Assembly: GCF_026341825.1 (NCBI RefSeq)
Contig: NZ_JAPENY010000001.1
Span: 2,666,001-2,730,000, forward strand
DNA: 64,000 bases
Source: Streptomyces sp. NBC_00620
GTDB lineage: Bacteria; Actinomycetota; Actinomycetes; Streptomycetales; Streptomycetaceae
Reading direction: 5' to 3'
The notes below the pieces were generated by a model. That model did no database searches and was not told the DNA's origin. It worked only from the letters and a program-made list of their open reading frames with translations. The position numbers and the translations under genes were made by a program. Shown here piece by piece: positions 9,063-16,718 of the stretch. Within the stretch, counting starts at the first letter, position 1. Every line of letters begins with the position of its first letter.

Positions 9063-9500
9063 GTGCCTAGTGGTGGCAGCCGGCAGTCTCACCGCAGCCC
9101 ACCCCGGGAGTGTCATGAGTACGCCGCCCGAGCCATCCGACGTCGCACCGCACTCGTCCTCGGGGTCGTGGTGGCCATCGGCGCCTATCTGTCCGGTACG
9201 GGCCGCCTGCCGCGCGCCGTGCGCGGAACAGCCGAGCGTACGGCCGACTCCGTCGCGCGCTGGGGCGGCGCTCACGGAGTGCGCACCGGAAAGGCCGGAA
9301 CCTGGGTGGACGCCCACCGGCGGTGGCTCACCATCGGGGTGCTGCTCGTCCTTGCGCTGGTGTTCGCGCTCTGGAACCACCCCACGGTGCTGACCGTGCT
9401 GCTGCTGGTGCTCATCCTCCTCGCCGTACTCGCCGTGCTCGCGTTGCTGGCCGCCGACGGTCGCAAAGCCGAGCCTGCCGAGAATCCCGGGGAGCGGTAG
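9063..9500 (+). CDS. Small membrane protein, probably the C-terminal fragment of a larger one
   Basis: 145 residues from GTG 9063. From about residue 27 the sequence is convincing: one membrane helix (TALVLGVVVAIGAYLSG), an amphipathic middle with AERTADSVARWGGAHGVRTG, then two more helices (IGVLLVLALVFALW and VLTVLLLVLILLAVL). The first ~25 residues have poor codon bias. I recall similar sequence as the C-terminal end of larger Streptomyces multi-pass membrane proteins, so this is likely a truncated remnant, like the neighbouring DUF1254 scrap. It could still be expressed from an internal start. Confidence 0.45.
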   Translation: MPSGGSRQSHRSPPRECHEYAARAIRRRTALVLGVVVAIGAYLSGTGRLPRAVRGTAERTADSVARWGGAHGVRTGKAGTWVDAHRRWLTIGVLLVLALVFALWNHPTVLTVLLLVLILLAVLAVLALLAADGRKAEPAENPGER

Positions 9501-9685
9501 TTGCCGTGGCCGTCGAGCAACAGAAGCCGATGTTGCGACGCCTTCTCCCGGCCGGAGGCTTGCGTCTGCGGGCGTGATCGCAGCGAGACGCCCGGGAGCG
9601 AGCCGTGAAAGGGCAAGGAGATCCCTACGGCGGTCAGGACCTGAGTCCGGGCGGGCGTCCCGAAGTCCTCAGGCCGGGACGCCTG

Positions 9686-10276
9686 TCACGCCGACCGGTC
9701 CAGCGCGCTGACGATCAGGGCTTCGAGCTGCTGTGCGACCTGGTCCAGGGGTTTCATGCTGCGCTTGGCACGGCACATGGCGATGGCGCCTTCGACGGAT
9801 GCCACGATGAGGGTCGCGAGCCCGGGAGCCCGGTCGGGGGCGGCGCCGTGCTCGCGCAGCGCCTCGGCGAGCAGCTCCTCCCAGCGGTCGAACGCCTCGG
9901 TGGCGGCGACGAGAGCGGGCGGGGTCTCGTCGGCCGGCGGCTCCTCGACGGCGACGGCCAGCACGGGGCAGCCGGCGCGGAAGTCGCTCGCGAGGACGAT
10001 GCCGCGCCACAGGGCGAGGAAGGCGTGCAGCCCGGCGACCGGGCCCGCGTCCAGCTCCTTGCGCAGGATGCGGGCGACTGCCGCATCCGCGTACCGCACC
10101 GCCTCGGTGGCCAGTTGCTGCTTGCCCTCGGGGAAGTAGTGGTACGTCGAGCCGAGCGGTGCTTTGGCGTGTTTGGCCAGGTCACGGATGCTGGTGCCGT
10201 TCAGGCCGCGCCTGCTGATCATGTCGGCGGCACCGGCCACGATGCGCTCGCGCGACGGCGCGCTGGGTTTGGTCAA
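9686..10276 (-). CDS. TetR/AcrR-family regulator (LmrA/YxaF-like)
   Basis: 196 residues. The HTH (~residues 20-55: SIRDLAKHAKAPLGSTYHYF) and the C-terminal region with FRAGCPVLAVAVEE are the pattern of LmrA/YxaF-type TetR regulators. It is transcribed away from the tautomerase/dehydrogenase pair; the intergenic region holds two related palindromes that are very likely its operators. Expected role: ligand-relieved repressor of itself and of the 10391-11825 operon. Confidence 0.9.
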   Translation of the reverse strand: MTKPSAPSRERIVAGAADMISRRGLNGTSIRDLAKHAKAPLGSTYHYFPEGKQQLATEAVRYADAAVARILRKELDAGPVAGLHAFLALWRGIVLASDFRAGCPVLAVAVEEPPADETPPALVAATEAFDRWEELLAEALREHGAAPDRAPGLATLIVASVEGAIAMCRAKRSMKPLDQVAQQLEALIVSALDRSA

Positions 10277-10294
10277 GGCCGTGCTCTCCTCTGG

Positions 10295-10346
10295 CTATAA
10301 CGCTCGTCATAGTCTAGCGTGACCTCCCGTTATAACGACCGTTATA
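10295..10346. promoter_or_regulatory. Paired TetR operators between divergent genes
   Basis: Site 1 at 10295-10312 reads CTATAACGCTCGTCATAG (one mismatch between arms). Site 2 at 10331-10346 reads TATAACGACCGTTATA (7-bp perfect arms, 2-bp centre). Both share the half-site TATAACG and are 36 bp apart from start to start. They fill the gap between the TetR gene start (10276) and the tautomerase gene, so control of both directions is likely. Confidence 0.75.
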
Positions 10347-10390
10347 GAGCGGCTGTGTGGACAGCCCAAGGGGACGAGGGAGACTCCGTC

Positions 10391-10822
10391 ATGCCGATGA
10401 TCCGGCTCACCGTTCCGGCCGGTTCGCTCACCGAAGGGGGACGCGCGAGCGTCCAGAGCGACCTTGCCGCCGTACTTCTGCGCTGGGAGGGAGCGCCCGA
10501 CACGGCGTTCTTCCGAGCCCAGGCGTGGAGCTACCTGATCGAGCTGCCCGAGGGGGCGGGGACCACCGCCGAGGACGACGAGCCGCGCTTCCTGGTGGAC
10601 GTCACTGTTCCGCAGGGCGCCCTGTCCGAGCGCCGCAAGGCGGGCCTGGTCGAGGACGTGACGAAGACCGTGCTCGACGCCGCCGGACTCTCCCCGAACG
10701 ACGCGCTGAGGGTGTGGGTGCTGGTGCACGAGCAGCCTGAGGGCACTTGGGGCGCCGGCGGCTCGGTCATCCGCTACGCCGACCTGGTGGCACTGGCGAA
10801 GGGGCCCCGAGCCGATGCGTGA
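10391..10822 (+). CDS. Tautomerase-superfamily protein (4-oxalocrotonate tautomerase/MIF-like)
   Basis: 143 residues from ATG 10391. The mature protein would begin Pro-Met-Ile-Arg, giving the amino-terminal catalytic proline of the tautomerase superfamily. The protein holds two beta-alpha-beta units (MIRLTVPAGSLTEGGR at the start and FLVDVTVPQGALSERRK at ~78-94), i.e. a fused pair. Its last 8 bases overlap the start of the dehydrogenase gene (ATGCGTGA), a sign of translational coupling. It is probably repressed by the divergent TetR protein. The natural substrate is unknown. Confidence 0.85.
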   Translation: MPMIRLTVPAGSLTEGGRASVQSDLAAVLLRWEGAPDTAFFRAQAWSYLIELPEGAGTTAEDDEPRFLVDVTVPQGALSERRKAGLVEDVTKTVLDAAGLSPNDALRVWVLVHEQPEGTWGAGGSVIRYADLVALAKGPRADA

Positions 10823-11825
10823 ACTGACCTACGTCGCGAAGCGCACCGTCGAGTGGCGCGAGGCGCCCGACCCCAAGCTCCAGTCCGACCAGGAGGCGAT
10901 CGTCGCCCCGGTTGCGGCCACCTCCTGCGACGTGGACTCGATGATCCTGGCGGGCCACGGCTTCATCGACCCTCCCTTCGCCCTCGGCCATGAATGCGTG
11001 GCCAGGGTCGTCGAGACCGGCGACGCGGTGACCGCCGTAGCCCCCGGTGACCTGGTGGTCGTCCCCTGGTCCATCAACTGCGGCAGTTGCGACAACTGCC
11101 GCGCCGGACTCACCGCCCACTGCACGGCCGTACCGCACATGGCCATGTACGGCGCACCGATCGGCGGAAGCTGGGGCGGTCTCTTCTCCGACCTGGTCCG
11201 CGTGCCCTTCGCGGACGCCATGCTCGTACCCCTGCCCGCGGGCCTCGACCCGGTCGCCATGGCCTCGGCCAGCGACAACTGGTCCCTGTCCTGGCGCCTG
11301 GTCGCACCCCATCTGAAGAGCAGGCCCGGGGCCCGGGTCCTGGTCGTCGCCCGCGGCAGCATCGGCCTGTACGTGTGCGACATCGCCCGCGCACTCGGCG
11401 CCTCCGACGTCCTCTACGTCGACCCGGACCCCGAACACCGCCGGATCGCCGAGAGCTACGGCGCCCGTACGGCCGAGGCGATCGAGCCCGTACGGCATGG
11501 CTTCGACCTCGCCGTCGAGGCCACCGGCCGCGTCGACCAGCTCGCCCTCACCGTCAAGTCCCTTGCCCCGGAAGGGATCTGCGAGTCCGCCGGCAACCAC
11601 TTCCGTCCCGGCGAACTGCCCCTGCTCGACATGTACCTCACCGGCGTCACACTGCGCATCGCCCGCGACAACGTCCGCGCCCACATCCCCGACGCCCTCG
11701 ACCTCGCCCGCTCCGGCCAGGTCGACCCCGCCCGGGTCGTCTCCCACGTCCTCGACTGGGAGCAACTCCCCGACGCACTCCCCGAGAACCACCTCAAGCC
11801 CGTCTTCGTCCGCACCGACGGCTGA
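10815..11825 (+). CDS. Zinc-dependent medium-chain alcohol dehydrogenase
   Basis: 336 residues. Catalytic-zinc ligands are visible as Cys38 (TSCDVDS) and His59-Glu60 (LGHECVARV). A structural-zinc cluster CGSCDNCRAGLTAHC has Cys at ~89, 92, 95 and 103. The Rossmann part around VLVVARGSIGLYVCDIA has ARGSIG where the usual GxGxxG stands, a somewhat unusual cofactor loop. It is coupled to the tautomerase by overlap, so the two probably act on the same carbonyl compound, for example in detoxification, under TetR control. The substrate cannot be inferred. Confidence 0.88.
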   Translation: MRELTYVAKRTVEWREAPDPKLQSDQEAIVAPVAATSCDVDSMILAGHGFIDPPFALGHECVARVVETGDAVTAVAPGDLVVVPWSINCGSCDNCRAGLTAHCTAVPHMAMYGAPIGGSWGGLFSDLVRVPFADAMLVPLPAGLDPVAMASASDNWSLSWRLVAPHLKSRPGARVLVVARGSIGLYVCDIARALGASDVLYVDPDPEHRRIAESYGARTAEAIEPVRHGFDLAVEATGRVDQLALTVKSLAPEGICESAGNHFRPGELPLLDMYLTGVTLRIARDNVRAHIPDALDLARSGQVDPARVVSHVLDWEQLPDALPENHLKPVFVRTDG

Positions 11826-11945
11826 CGACACGATTGAAAGATCTTGGACGGCATGTCATGAGAACGGCGTGCCCGTACCTCTCTTCTGTGAACGGCCACG
11901 CGCCTCCCGGGCGCCAACGGCCCACATCGCAAGGGAGGTTGGACG

Positions 11946-12128
11946 GTGGAGCTCGCTGCTGCACTCTTGTCCGTGGTCGCCCCTCTGGCCCCTGCAATCA
12001 AGGGCTGGCTCGACAGCGTGGCGCGTCGCAACCGGTCCGTGGCCCGGGCCGAGATCATCCGGGCCCGGCCGGCAAGTCCGAGCGACTCGTCGGATGGGCA
12101 CCGGAACCGAGAGGAAGGCAATGGCTGA
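11946..12128 (+). CDS. 60-residue ORF coupled to the fused sigma factor gene
   Basis: GTG start at 11946 with GGGAGG upstream; the stop lies 8 bases inside the sigma-factor gene (ATG 12121). The product begins with a hydrophobic helix (ELAAALLSVVAPLAPAIKGW) followed by a basic, polar tail. I do not recognise a family. Its position immediately before, and overlapping, a membrane-anchored sigma factor suggests a small partner or leader peptide, but that is inference. Confidence 0.5.
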   Translation: MELAAALLSVVAPLAPAIKGWLDSVARRNRSVARAEIIRARPASPSDSSDGHRNREEGNG

Positions 12129-13893
12129 GCGGGAGGCGGTGACCGCCGAGGCCTTGGGCGCTCTGTACGAGAAGTACCGGGTCAGTCTGACGGCGACCGC
12201 TCGCCAGGCGCTCCTTGCTCGCGGCGTGCCGGAGTCGGTTGTCTCGGCCGAGGACATCGTGCAGAGCGCCTTCGCCAAGGCCTTGCGCAATCCGGCATCC
12301 ATCGAACATCCGATCAGCTACCTGCGTGTGGTGATCCGCACCGAGGTGGCCAACCGGGCCCGAAAGCAGGCTCATCACAGGCGAATTGAAGCCCTTCGTG
12401 CGGCCGACCCTTCGCGCTTCGACCCAGTGGAGTGCGCGGACTTCTCCGCATTGGTCGCCAACCGTTGTGCCATCGAGCAGGCCCTGGCCGGGCTGTCTCT
12501 CGCGCAGCGCACTTCGGTATGGGTGACGAAAGCGCTGGACTGTACCCAGAGCGAGGCCGCGACCCTCATGGACAGAGCCCCGGGCACGGTCGCCACTCAC
12601 GTCTCCCGCGGCATGGATCTGCTGCGCGCGAGCCTCGGCCCTGCTGTGGTCGCCGCCATCGTGTGTGTGGCGAGTCGACTCATCGGCGGTCGGCTGCAAC
12701 GCACTGATCCGGCGCGGGAACCCGGTGAGGGGGAGGGCACATCGCCTGCTCGGTGGTGGTACGAGGGGCGGGCCATGCTGCTTGCGCTGTACGAGCGTTG
12801 GCCCGAGGTCGCTGTGCTGTCGAGCTTGGCCGCGTGCGGCATCCTCTGGTGGGTCTGGCGGCGCTGCCTGCCCAGTGGGTCCGGGACGTTTCTCGGCAGG
12901 TGGCTGAGCGTACGGAGAACGAGGCGGGTGTGGCTGAGCGCCACGAGCCGCCTCGGAATGCCCTTCATCGCGCGCAGCATCACCCGCGACGTCATCGTTT
13001 TCACGGCGCCGGGCGACTCCGATTTCGACGCCGTATCGAAGGGCATGCAACGGGTCTCCCTCCATATGGAGCGAAAGCTCGGCCGTGTCGTTCGCCTGGA
13101 GTTGTCCGGCGGGCCTCCGCGTCAACAGCACTTCACTCCCAACACCCGCCTGCAAGACCTGCTCGGCCTGACCGGCTGGTCCAGGGGCGAACTCGCCAGA
13201 CTGGTGAACCGGCAGGCGGCTGCCATGGGACGCCCGCAGCTGTCGACCGACACCTCGCGGGTGAGGCGTTGGATCGAGATGGGAGAGATCCCGCGCGATC
13301 CCGTACCGCGGGCGCTGGCCGCCCTGTTCACCGAGCGTCTCGGCCGCGTCGTGACCATCGAGGACCTCGGACTGGTCAGGCGCGGGCGCTCGGGGAAACG
13401 GCAAGGCGGCGGGAGTACGGAATATCCCGGAGGTGTGCCGTGGGCGCCCGAGCGGACTGCCGCGGTCCTCACCGAATTCACGGGAACGGATCTCGTGCTC
13501 AACCGACGCGGCTCGGTGGGTGCGGGCGCCTCGCTCGCCGCGGGAACCGCACATCGCACGACCCGGGAAGCCCTCAAGATCCTGGAAGTTGTCACGCGTG
13601 CACCGCATGGGGTGGCGTCTCGGGCACAGATCGCCCGCTCCCTGAGGACGTTCGGCACGGTCGAGGCAGCGGCCCTGTCGATGCTGATCCGGCAGGGCTA
13701 CCTCCAACAACTCCCGGACAACAGGTACGCCGCCGGCGGGCAGGACTTGGGCCGACTCGCAATCGGCCGGGACACCGGAAAGCCGTGGCCCATGGCGCCG
13801 TTGAGTCCGCACAGCATGCGCCCACTCACCCGCCGTATGGAACGAGTGGCAGGAGGGGCGGCGGCCGCCGGGGCGACTGAGGAGTCCTCGTGA
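12121..13893 (+). CDS. ECF-like sigma factor fused to membrane segments and extra DNA-binding domains
   Basis: 590 residues from ATG 12121 (GAGAGGAAGG upstream), one uninterrupted frame. Residues ~13-95 look like sigma region 2 (AEDIVQSAFAKAL, then ISYLRVVIRTEVANRARK). Residues ~118-172 are sigma region 4 (LSLAQRTSVWVTKALDCTQ, GTVATHVSRG). Hydrophobic stretches follow at ~174-190 and ~228-247 (VAVLSSLAACGILWWVW). Residues ~340-420 match the N-terminal HTH domain of Streptomyces XRE/TPR-type regulators (LQDLLGLTGWSRGELARLVN, RRWIEMGEIPRDPVP, GRVVTIEDLGL), continuing with WAPERTAAVLTEFTGTDLVL. Residues ~480-540 resemble a winged helix. ECF factors are normally ~170-300 residues, so this is a large fusion. 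Membrane tethering would itself restrain the factor. Confidence 0.75.
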   Translation: MAEREAVTAEALGALYEKYRVSLTATARQALLARGVPESVVSAEDIVQSAFAKALRNPASIEHPISYLRVVIRTEVANRARKQAHHRRIEALRAADPSRFDPVECADFSALVANRCAIEQALAGLSLAQRTSVWVTKALDCTQSEAATLMDRAPGTVATHVSRGMDLLRASLGPAVVAAIVCVASRLIGGRLQRTDPAREPGEGEGTSPARWWYEGRAMLLALYERWPEVAVLSSLAACGILWWVWRRCLPSGSGTFLGRWLSVRRTRRVWLSATSRLGMPFIARSITRDVIVFTAPGDSDFDAVSKGMQRVSLHMERKLGRVVRLELSGGPPRQQHFTPNTRLQDLLGLTGWSRGELARLVNRQAAAMGRPQLSTDTSRVRRWIEMGEIPRDPVPRALAALFTERLGRVVTIEDLGLVRRGRSGKRQGGGSTEYPGGVPWAPERTAAVLTEFTGTDLVLNRRGSVGAGASLAAGTAHRTTREALKILEVVTRAPHGVASRAQIARSLRTFGTVEAAALSMLIRQGYLQQLPDNRYAAGGQDLGRLAIGRDTGKPWPMAPLSPHSMRPLTRRMERVAGGAAAAGATEESS

Positions 13894-13899
13894 TGTGGT

Positions 13900-13921
13900 C
13901 TCTCCCCCGGCTGGGGGAGAG
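13900..13921 (+). terminator. Hairpin after the fused sigma gene
   Basis: CTCTCCCCC (13900-13908) pairs with GGGGGAGAG (13913-13921) around a 4-base loop, 7 bases after the stop. There is no T-run, as is common for Streptomyces terminators. A second imperfect GC-rich repeat around the GGTGCCG/CGGCACC pair follows before the peptidase gene. Confidence 0.6.
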
Positions 13922-13996
13922 GGTTCCCTCGCGCGCGGGATCTTCCCGGTGCCGTCGGCCGCTGTACTGAGGCAGTCGGCACCGGAAAGGAATTGC

Positions 13997-15421
13997 ATGC
14001 GCACCCTCACGAGCTTTACGAGCCTCACGAGACGACGTCTGCTCACCACTGCCGTATCGGCGGCCTCGGCCGCGGGCCTGGCCGCCGTGCCCGCGCGGGC
14101 CGCGGACCGGACCCGCGCGGTGGCCGATGACGTGGTGGACGCCCTGCGGGCGCTTCCGGGCCTGCGGATCATCGAGGAACGGCCGGGAGCCGAGCCCGGA
14201 TACCGCTTCTTTGTGCTCGGCCTGCGCCAACCGGTCGACCACAACGACCCCGGGGCCGGGACCTTCGAACAGCGCCTCACCCTGCTCCATACCGCCACCG
14301 ACCGACCCACGATCCTGTTCAGCACCGGATACGAAGTGCCGCTCATCCCGCGGCGGACCGAACCGGCCGTCCTGCTGGGCGGTAACCAACTCGGCGTCGA
14401 GCACCGCTTCTTCGGCACCTCGCGTCCGGCGGCCCTCGACCTCACCCACCTGACGATCCGCCAGGCCGCCGACGACCACCACCGCGTGGTCCGCCTCTTT
14501 CGTCGGCTGTACCCCGGCGCGTGGATCTCCACCGGCGGCAGCAAGGGCGGCATGGCCAGCGTGTACCACCGCCGCTTCCACCCCTACGACGTGGACGGCA
14601 CCGTCGCCTACTCCGCCCCGAACAACGTCGACGACCGCGAGGACTCCGCCTACGTGCGGTTCCTGGAGCACGTGGGCACCGCCACCGCCCGCGACGCCCT
14701 GAAGACGGCACAGCGACAGATGCTGCTGCGCCGCACAGAGATGGTCGCCCGCTACGAGGCCTGGGCGGCGGCCGCCGGCGACACCTTCCGGATCGTCGGC
14801 AGTGCCGACAAGGCACTGGAGATCGCCGTCCTGCGGGTGCCGTTCATGTTCTGGCAGAACCGCACCGCTGCGGACGCCACCGCCGTCCCCGGCCCGGACG
14901 CCTCCACCGACGCGCTGTACGCATGGCTGGAAGCGACGGCCGCCCTGCCCGTCTACGCGGACTCCACGGCCCGGGACTACATCCCCTACTGGTATCAACT
15001 CGGCACACAAATGGGCTACTTGAACGTTCCCACCGATCATCTGGACGGACTCCTGCAGTACCCGGACGCCATCGAACCCCGCAGTTTCGTGCCGCCCGAC
15101 ATCCCGATGCACTTCGACGCCGAAGCCATGCCCGACATCGACCGCTGGGTGCGGCGGCGCGGCGGCCAGATGCTCTTCGTCAACGGCACCCAGGACCCGT
15201 CCGTCGCCGAACACTTCCGGCCCGGCCCTCGCGACGCCCGCACGCTGTGGGTACCGGGCGGCAACCACCACGTCACGATCGCGGACCTGGCCCCCGCCGA
15301 CCGCACGGAGGCTGTCACAACGCTCCGCCGGCTGGCACAGTCTTCGTGTGACGATCGAGATATGGGTAGCGATCATTTCGGGAGCTGTGGCGTTGACCAG
15401 CGCGACGGTTGGAACCTATAG
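13997..15421 (+). CDS. Tat-exported S28-family serine peptidase (tripeptidyl aminopeptidase type)
   Basis: 474 residues from ATG 13997 (GGAAAGG upstream). A Tat signal TRRRLLTTAV leads into a hydrophobic stretch ending PARAA. The segments GLRQPVDHNDPGAGTFEQRL and LGGNQLGVEHRFFGTSRP, and the nucleophile motif STGGSKGGMAS with Ser ~182, are signatures of peptidase S28 from Streptomyces; NGTQDPS and GGNHH supply the later triad residues. The last ~22 residues (after LRRLAQSS) are read through sequence that also encodes the start of the next, low-GC gene. The original stop therefore seems to have been lost at an insertion junction near 15,345. Confidence 0.88.
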   Translation: MRTLTSFTSLTRRRLLTTAVSAASAAGLAAVPARAADRTRAVADDVVDALRALPGLRIIEERPGAEPGYRFFVLGLRQPVDHNDPGAGTFEQRLTLLHTATDRPTILFSTGYEVPLIPRRTEPAVLLGGNQLGVEHRFFGTSRPAALDLTHLTIRQAADDHHRVVRLFRRLYPGAWISTGGSKGGMASVYHRRFHPYDVDGTVAYSAPNNVDDREDSAYVRFLEHVGTATARDALKTAQRQMLLRRTEMVARYEAWAAAAGDTFRIVGSADKALEIAVLRVPFMFWQNRTAADATAVPGPDASTDALYAWLEATAALPVYADSTARDYIPYWYQLGTQMGYLNVPTDHLDGLLQYPDAIEPRSFVPPDIPMHFDAEAMPDIDRWVRRRGGQMLFVNGTQDPSVAEHFRPGPRDARTLWVPGGNHHVTIADLAPADRTEAVTTLRRLAQSSCDDRDMGSDHFGSCGVDQRDGWNL

Positions 15422-16103
15422 CGCAGTCCTGTCGGCACGAATACAGCGCGAGATGGAGGTACGCCGCCACCGCGTAAGAAAAGAAGAAGAAATAGAAAAC
15501 GTCATGAGTCGGTTCAGGGAACCTTTCCTGAGAGCCGCCTTCGAATTGCAGACTCGCATTCACAATATTGTAGATACTGATTTCGTGCCGCGCGTGTCCG
15601 GCGACGGCAGCCACGGGGAGCCGGGATACGTCCGCTCCAGCACGTTGTTCAGACTGGCTCAGTATTTCGGCTGGGTCGAAATTCTGCGAAAAAGTGTTCA
15701 ATTCTTGGACCTGGGAGACCAGGAGCGGACCAGACAGCTGTCGGACAGACTGGACCGCATTGGTCTGGCTTTCGCTGAAACCTCCAGGTATCCCGAGAAT
15801 TCCGCATTCCGGCTCTACCGTGATGAACAGCGAGCACTCGGCGAGCTGATGATAGAGCGAACCCCCGGTGCCGCTCGCGAGCTTCAATGCATGAGCTATG
15901 TTCAATTTGTGGAAGAGCTGGAGAGCAACCCGACCTTCTCTCGATGGTTCGGTCGGCTGAGTGGCGAAATCGATGGACTTGCCGATGCCCCACCCGGATA
16001 CCTGGACAGAATGGTGAAAGTCAAGGATGAATTGTCCACTCTCCTTGCTTTCCTTGACCCGGACGGTGTCAGATTTCCGTCGATCCATCCGGGGATTCGT
16101 TGA
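15348..16103 (+). CDS. Single-membrane-helix protein of unknown function, low G+C, probably acquired
   Basis: 251 residues from GTG 15348. It has one N-terminal membrane helix (VAIISGAVALTSATVGTYSAV), then a charged helical segment and a cytoplasmic domain containing FREPFLRAAFELQTRIHNI, a motif I recall from unannotated Streptomyces proteins of the same layout. Base use differs sharply from the neighbours: 28 of 60 bases are G/C at 15661-15720, and AAA, GAA and ATA codons are frequent. It overlaps the preceding peptidase gene by 74 bases. No enzymatic motif is visible; the topology would suit a membrane sensor or defence accessory, but that is speculation. Confidence 0.7.
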   Translation: MTIEIWVAIISGAVALTSATVGTYSAVLSARIQREMEVRRHRVRKEEEIENVMSRFREPFLRAAFELQTRIHNIVDTDFVPRVSGDGSHGEPGYVRSSTLFRLAQYFGWVEILRKSVQFLDLGDQERTRQLSDRLDRIGLAFAETSRYPENSAFRLYRDEQRALGELMIERTPGAARELQCMSYVQFVEELESNPTFSRWFGRLSGEIDGLADAPPGYLDRMVKVKDELSTLLAFLDPDGVRFPSIHPGIR

Positions 16104-16259
16104 GGAATTAACGCCACGGCAGTCCGCCGACGCCGGCTGGGCCGGTCGGTCGGCCGGTCGGCCGGCCGTCAGGCGGAGTGGCAGCCGGCCTACAGTGCCC
16201 CTCATGTCGGGGAACCCCTGGTTCGAGATCGATGATCCTGAGAATGAATCGGATCGACC

Positions 16260-16610
16260 ATGCGAGGCGACCAACTCCACAACCAGCTCTATTTCCTGCC
16301 GGACAGACCCACAAGCCTCGCCACGGAAGCTGCCGGCTCCCCGCAGCAACTCGCCGATCACGCGGCCCAGTGGTTCGAAGCCGTCCTGCGCAAGCCCATC
16401 GTGCGCTACGAGTGGGAGCACAACGGCCGGGTCTATGCCGGCAGGTACCTGTTCGCGGACAGCGGGCAAGGCCTCAGCCAGAGCTACAACCATTCCCTGG
16501 CCCCTGACGGACAGGCGGAAAGCCTGGCGGCAGATGGGCACGTGACGGGCAAAGGATGGGTCCAAACCGGCGGGCTCGGCAGGCCCGACCGCATCGTCCC
16601 CATCAGATGA
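16260..16610 (+). CDS. Conserved hypothetical protein, possibly frameshifted at its N-terminus
   Basis: 116 residues; good codon bias, with QLADHAAQWFEAVLRKPIVR and LGRPDRIVPIR as memorable segments that I recall from unnamed Streptomyces proteins. Just upstream, in another frame, ATG 16204 begins MSGNPWFEIDDPENESDR, which reads like a natural N-terminus for the same product. A single indel near 16245-16260 would join the two. This is therefore either a short intact gene starting at 16260 or a frameshifted longer one. Function unknown. Confidence 0.6.
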   Translation: MRGDQLHNQLYFLPDRPTSLATEAAGSPQQLADHAAQWFEAVLRKPIVRYEWEHNGRVYAGRYLFADSGQGLSQSYNHSLAPDGQAESLAADGHVTGKGWVQTGGLGRPDRIVPIR

Positions 16611-16718
16611 CACCAGCGTCTCTGGGATGCCCACGAGGCAAGTGGTGTCCGGCTCACCGGCGGCTCGCCGGGCACGCCGTGCCGGACCGGGGCGGTGCGC
16701 GGGGATACCGTCGGCGGC

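Noticed and set aside
12055..14553. 832-codon open frame on the minus strand
   Set aside because: It is antisense to the sigma-fusion and S28 peptidase genes, has no recognisable domains and the composition (Arg/Pro/Ser/Gly) of a GC-rich shadow frame.
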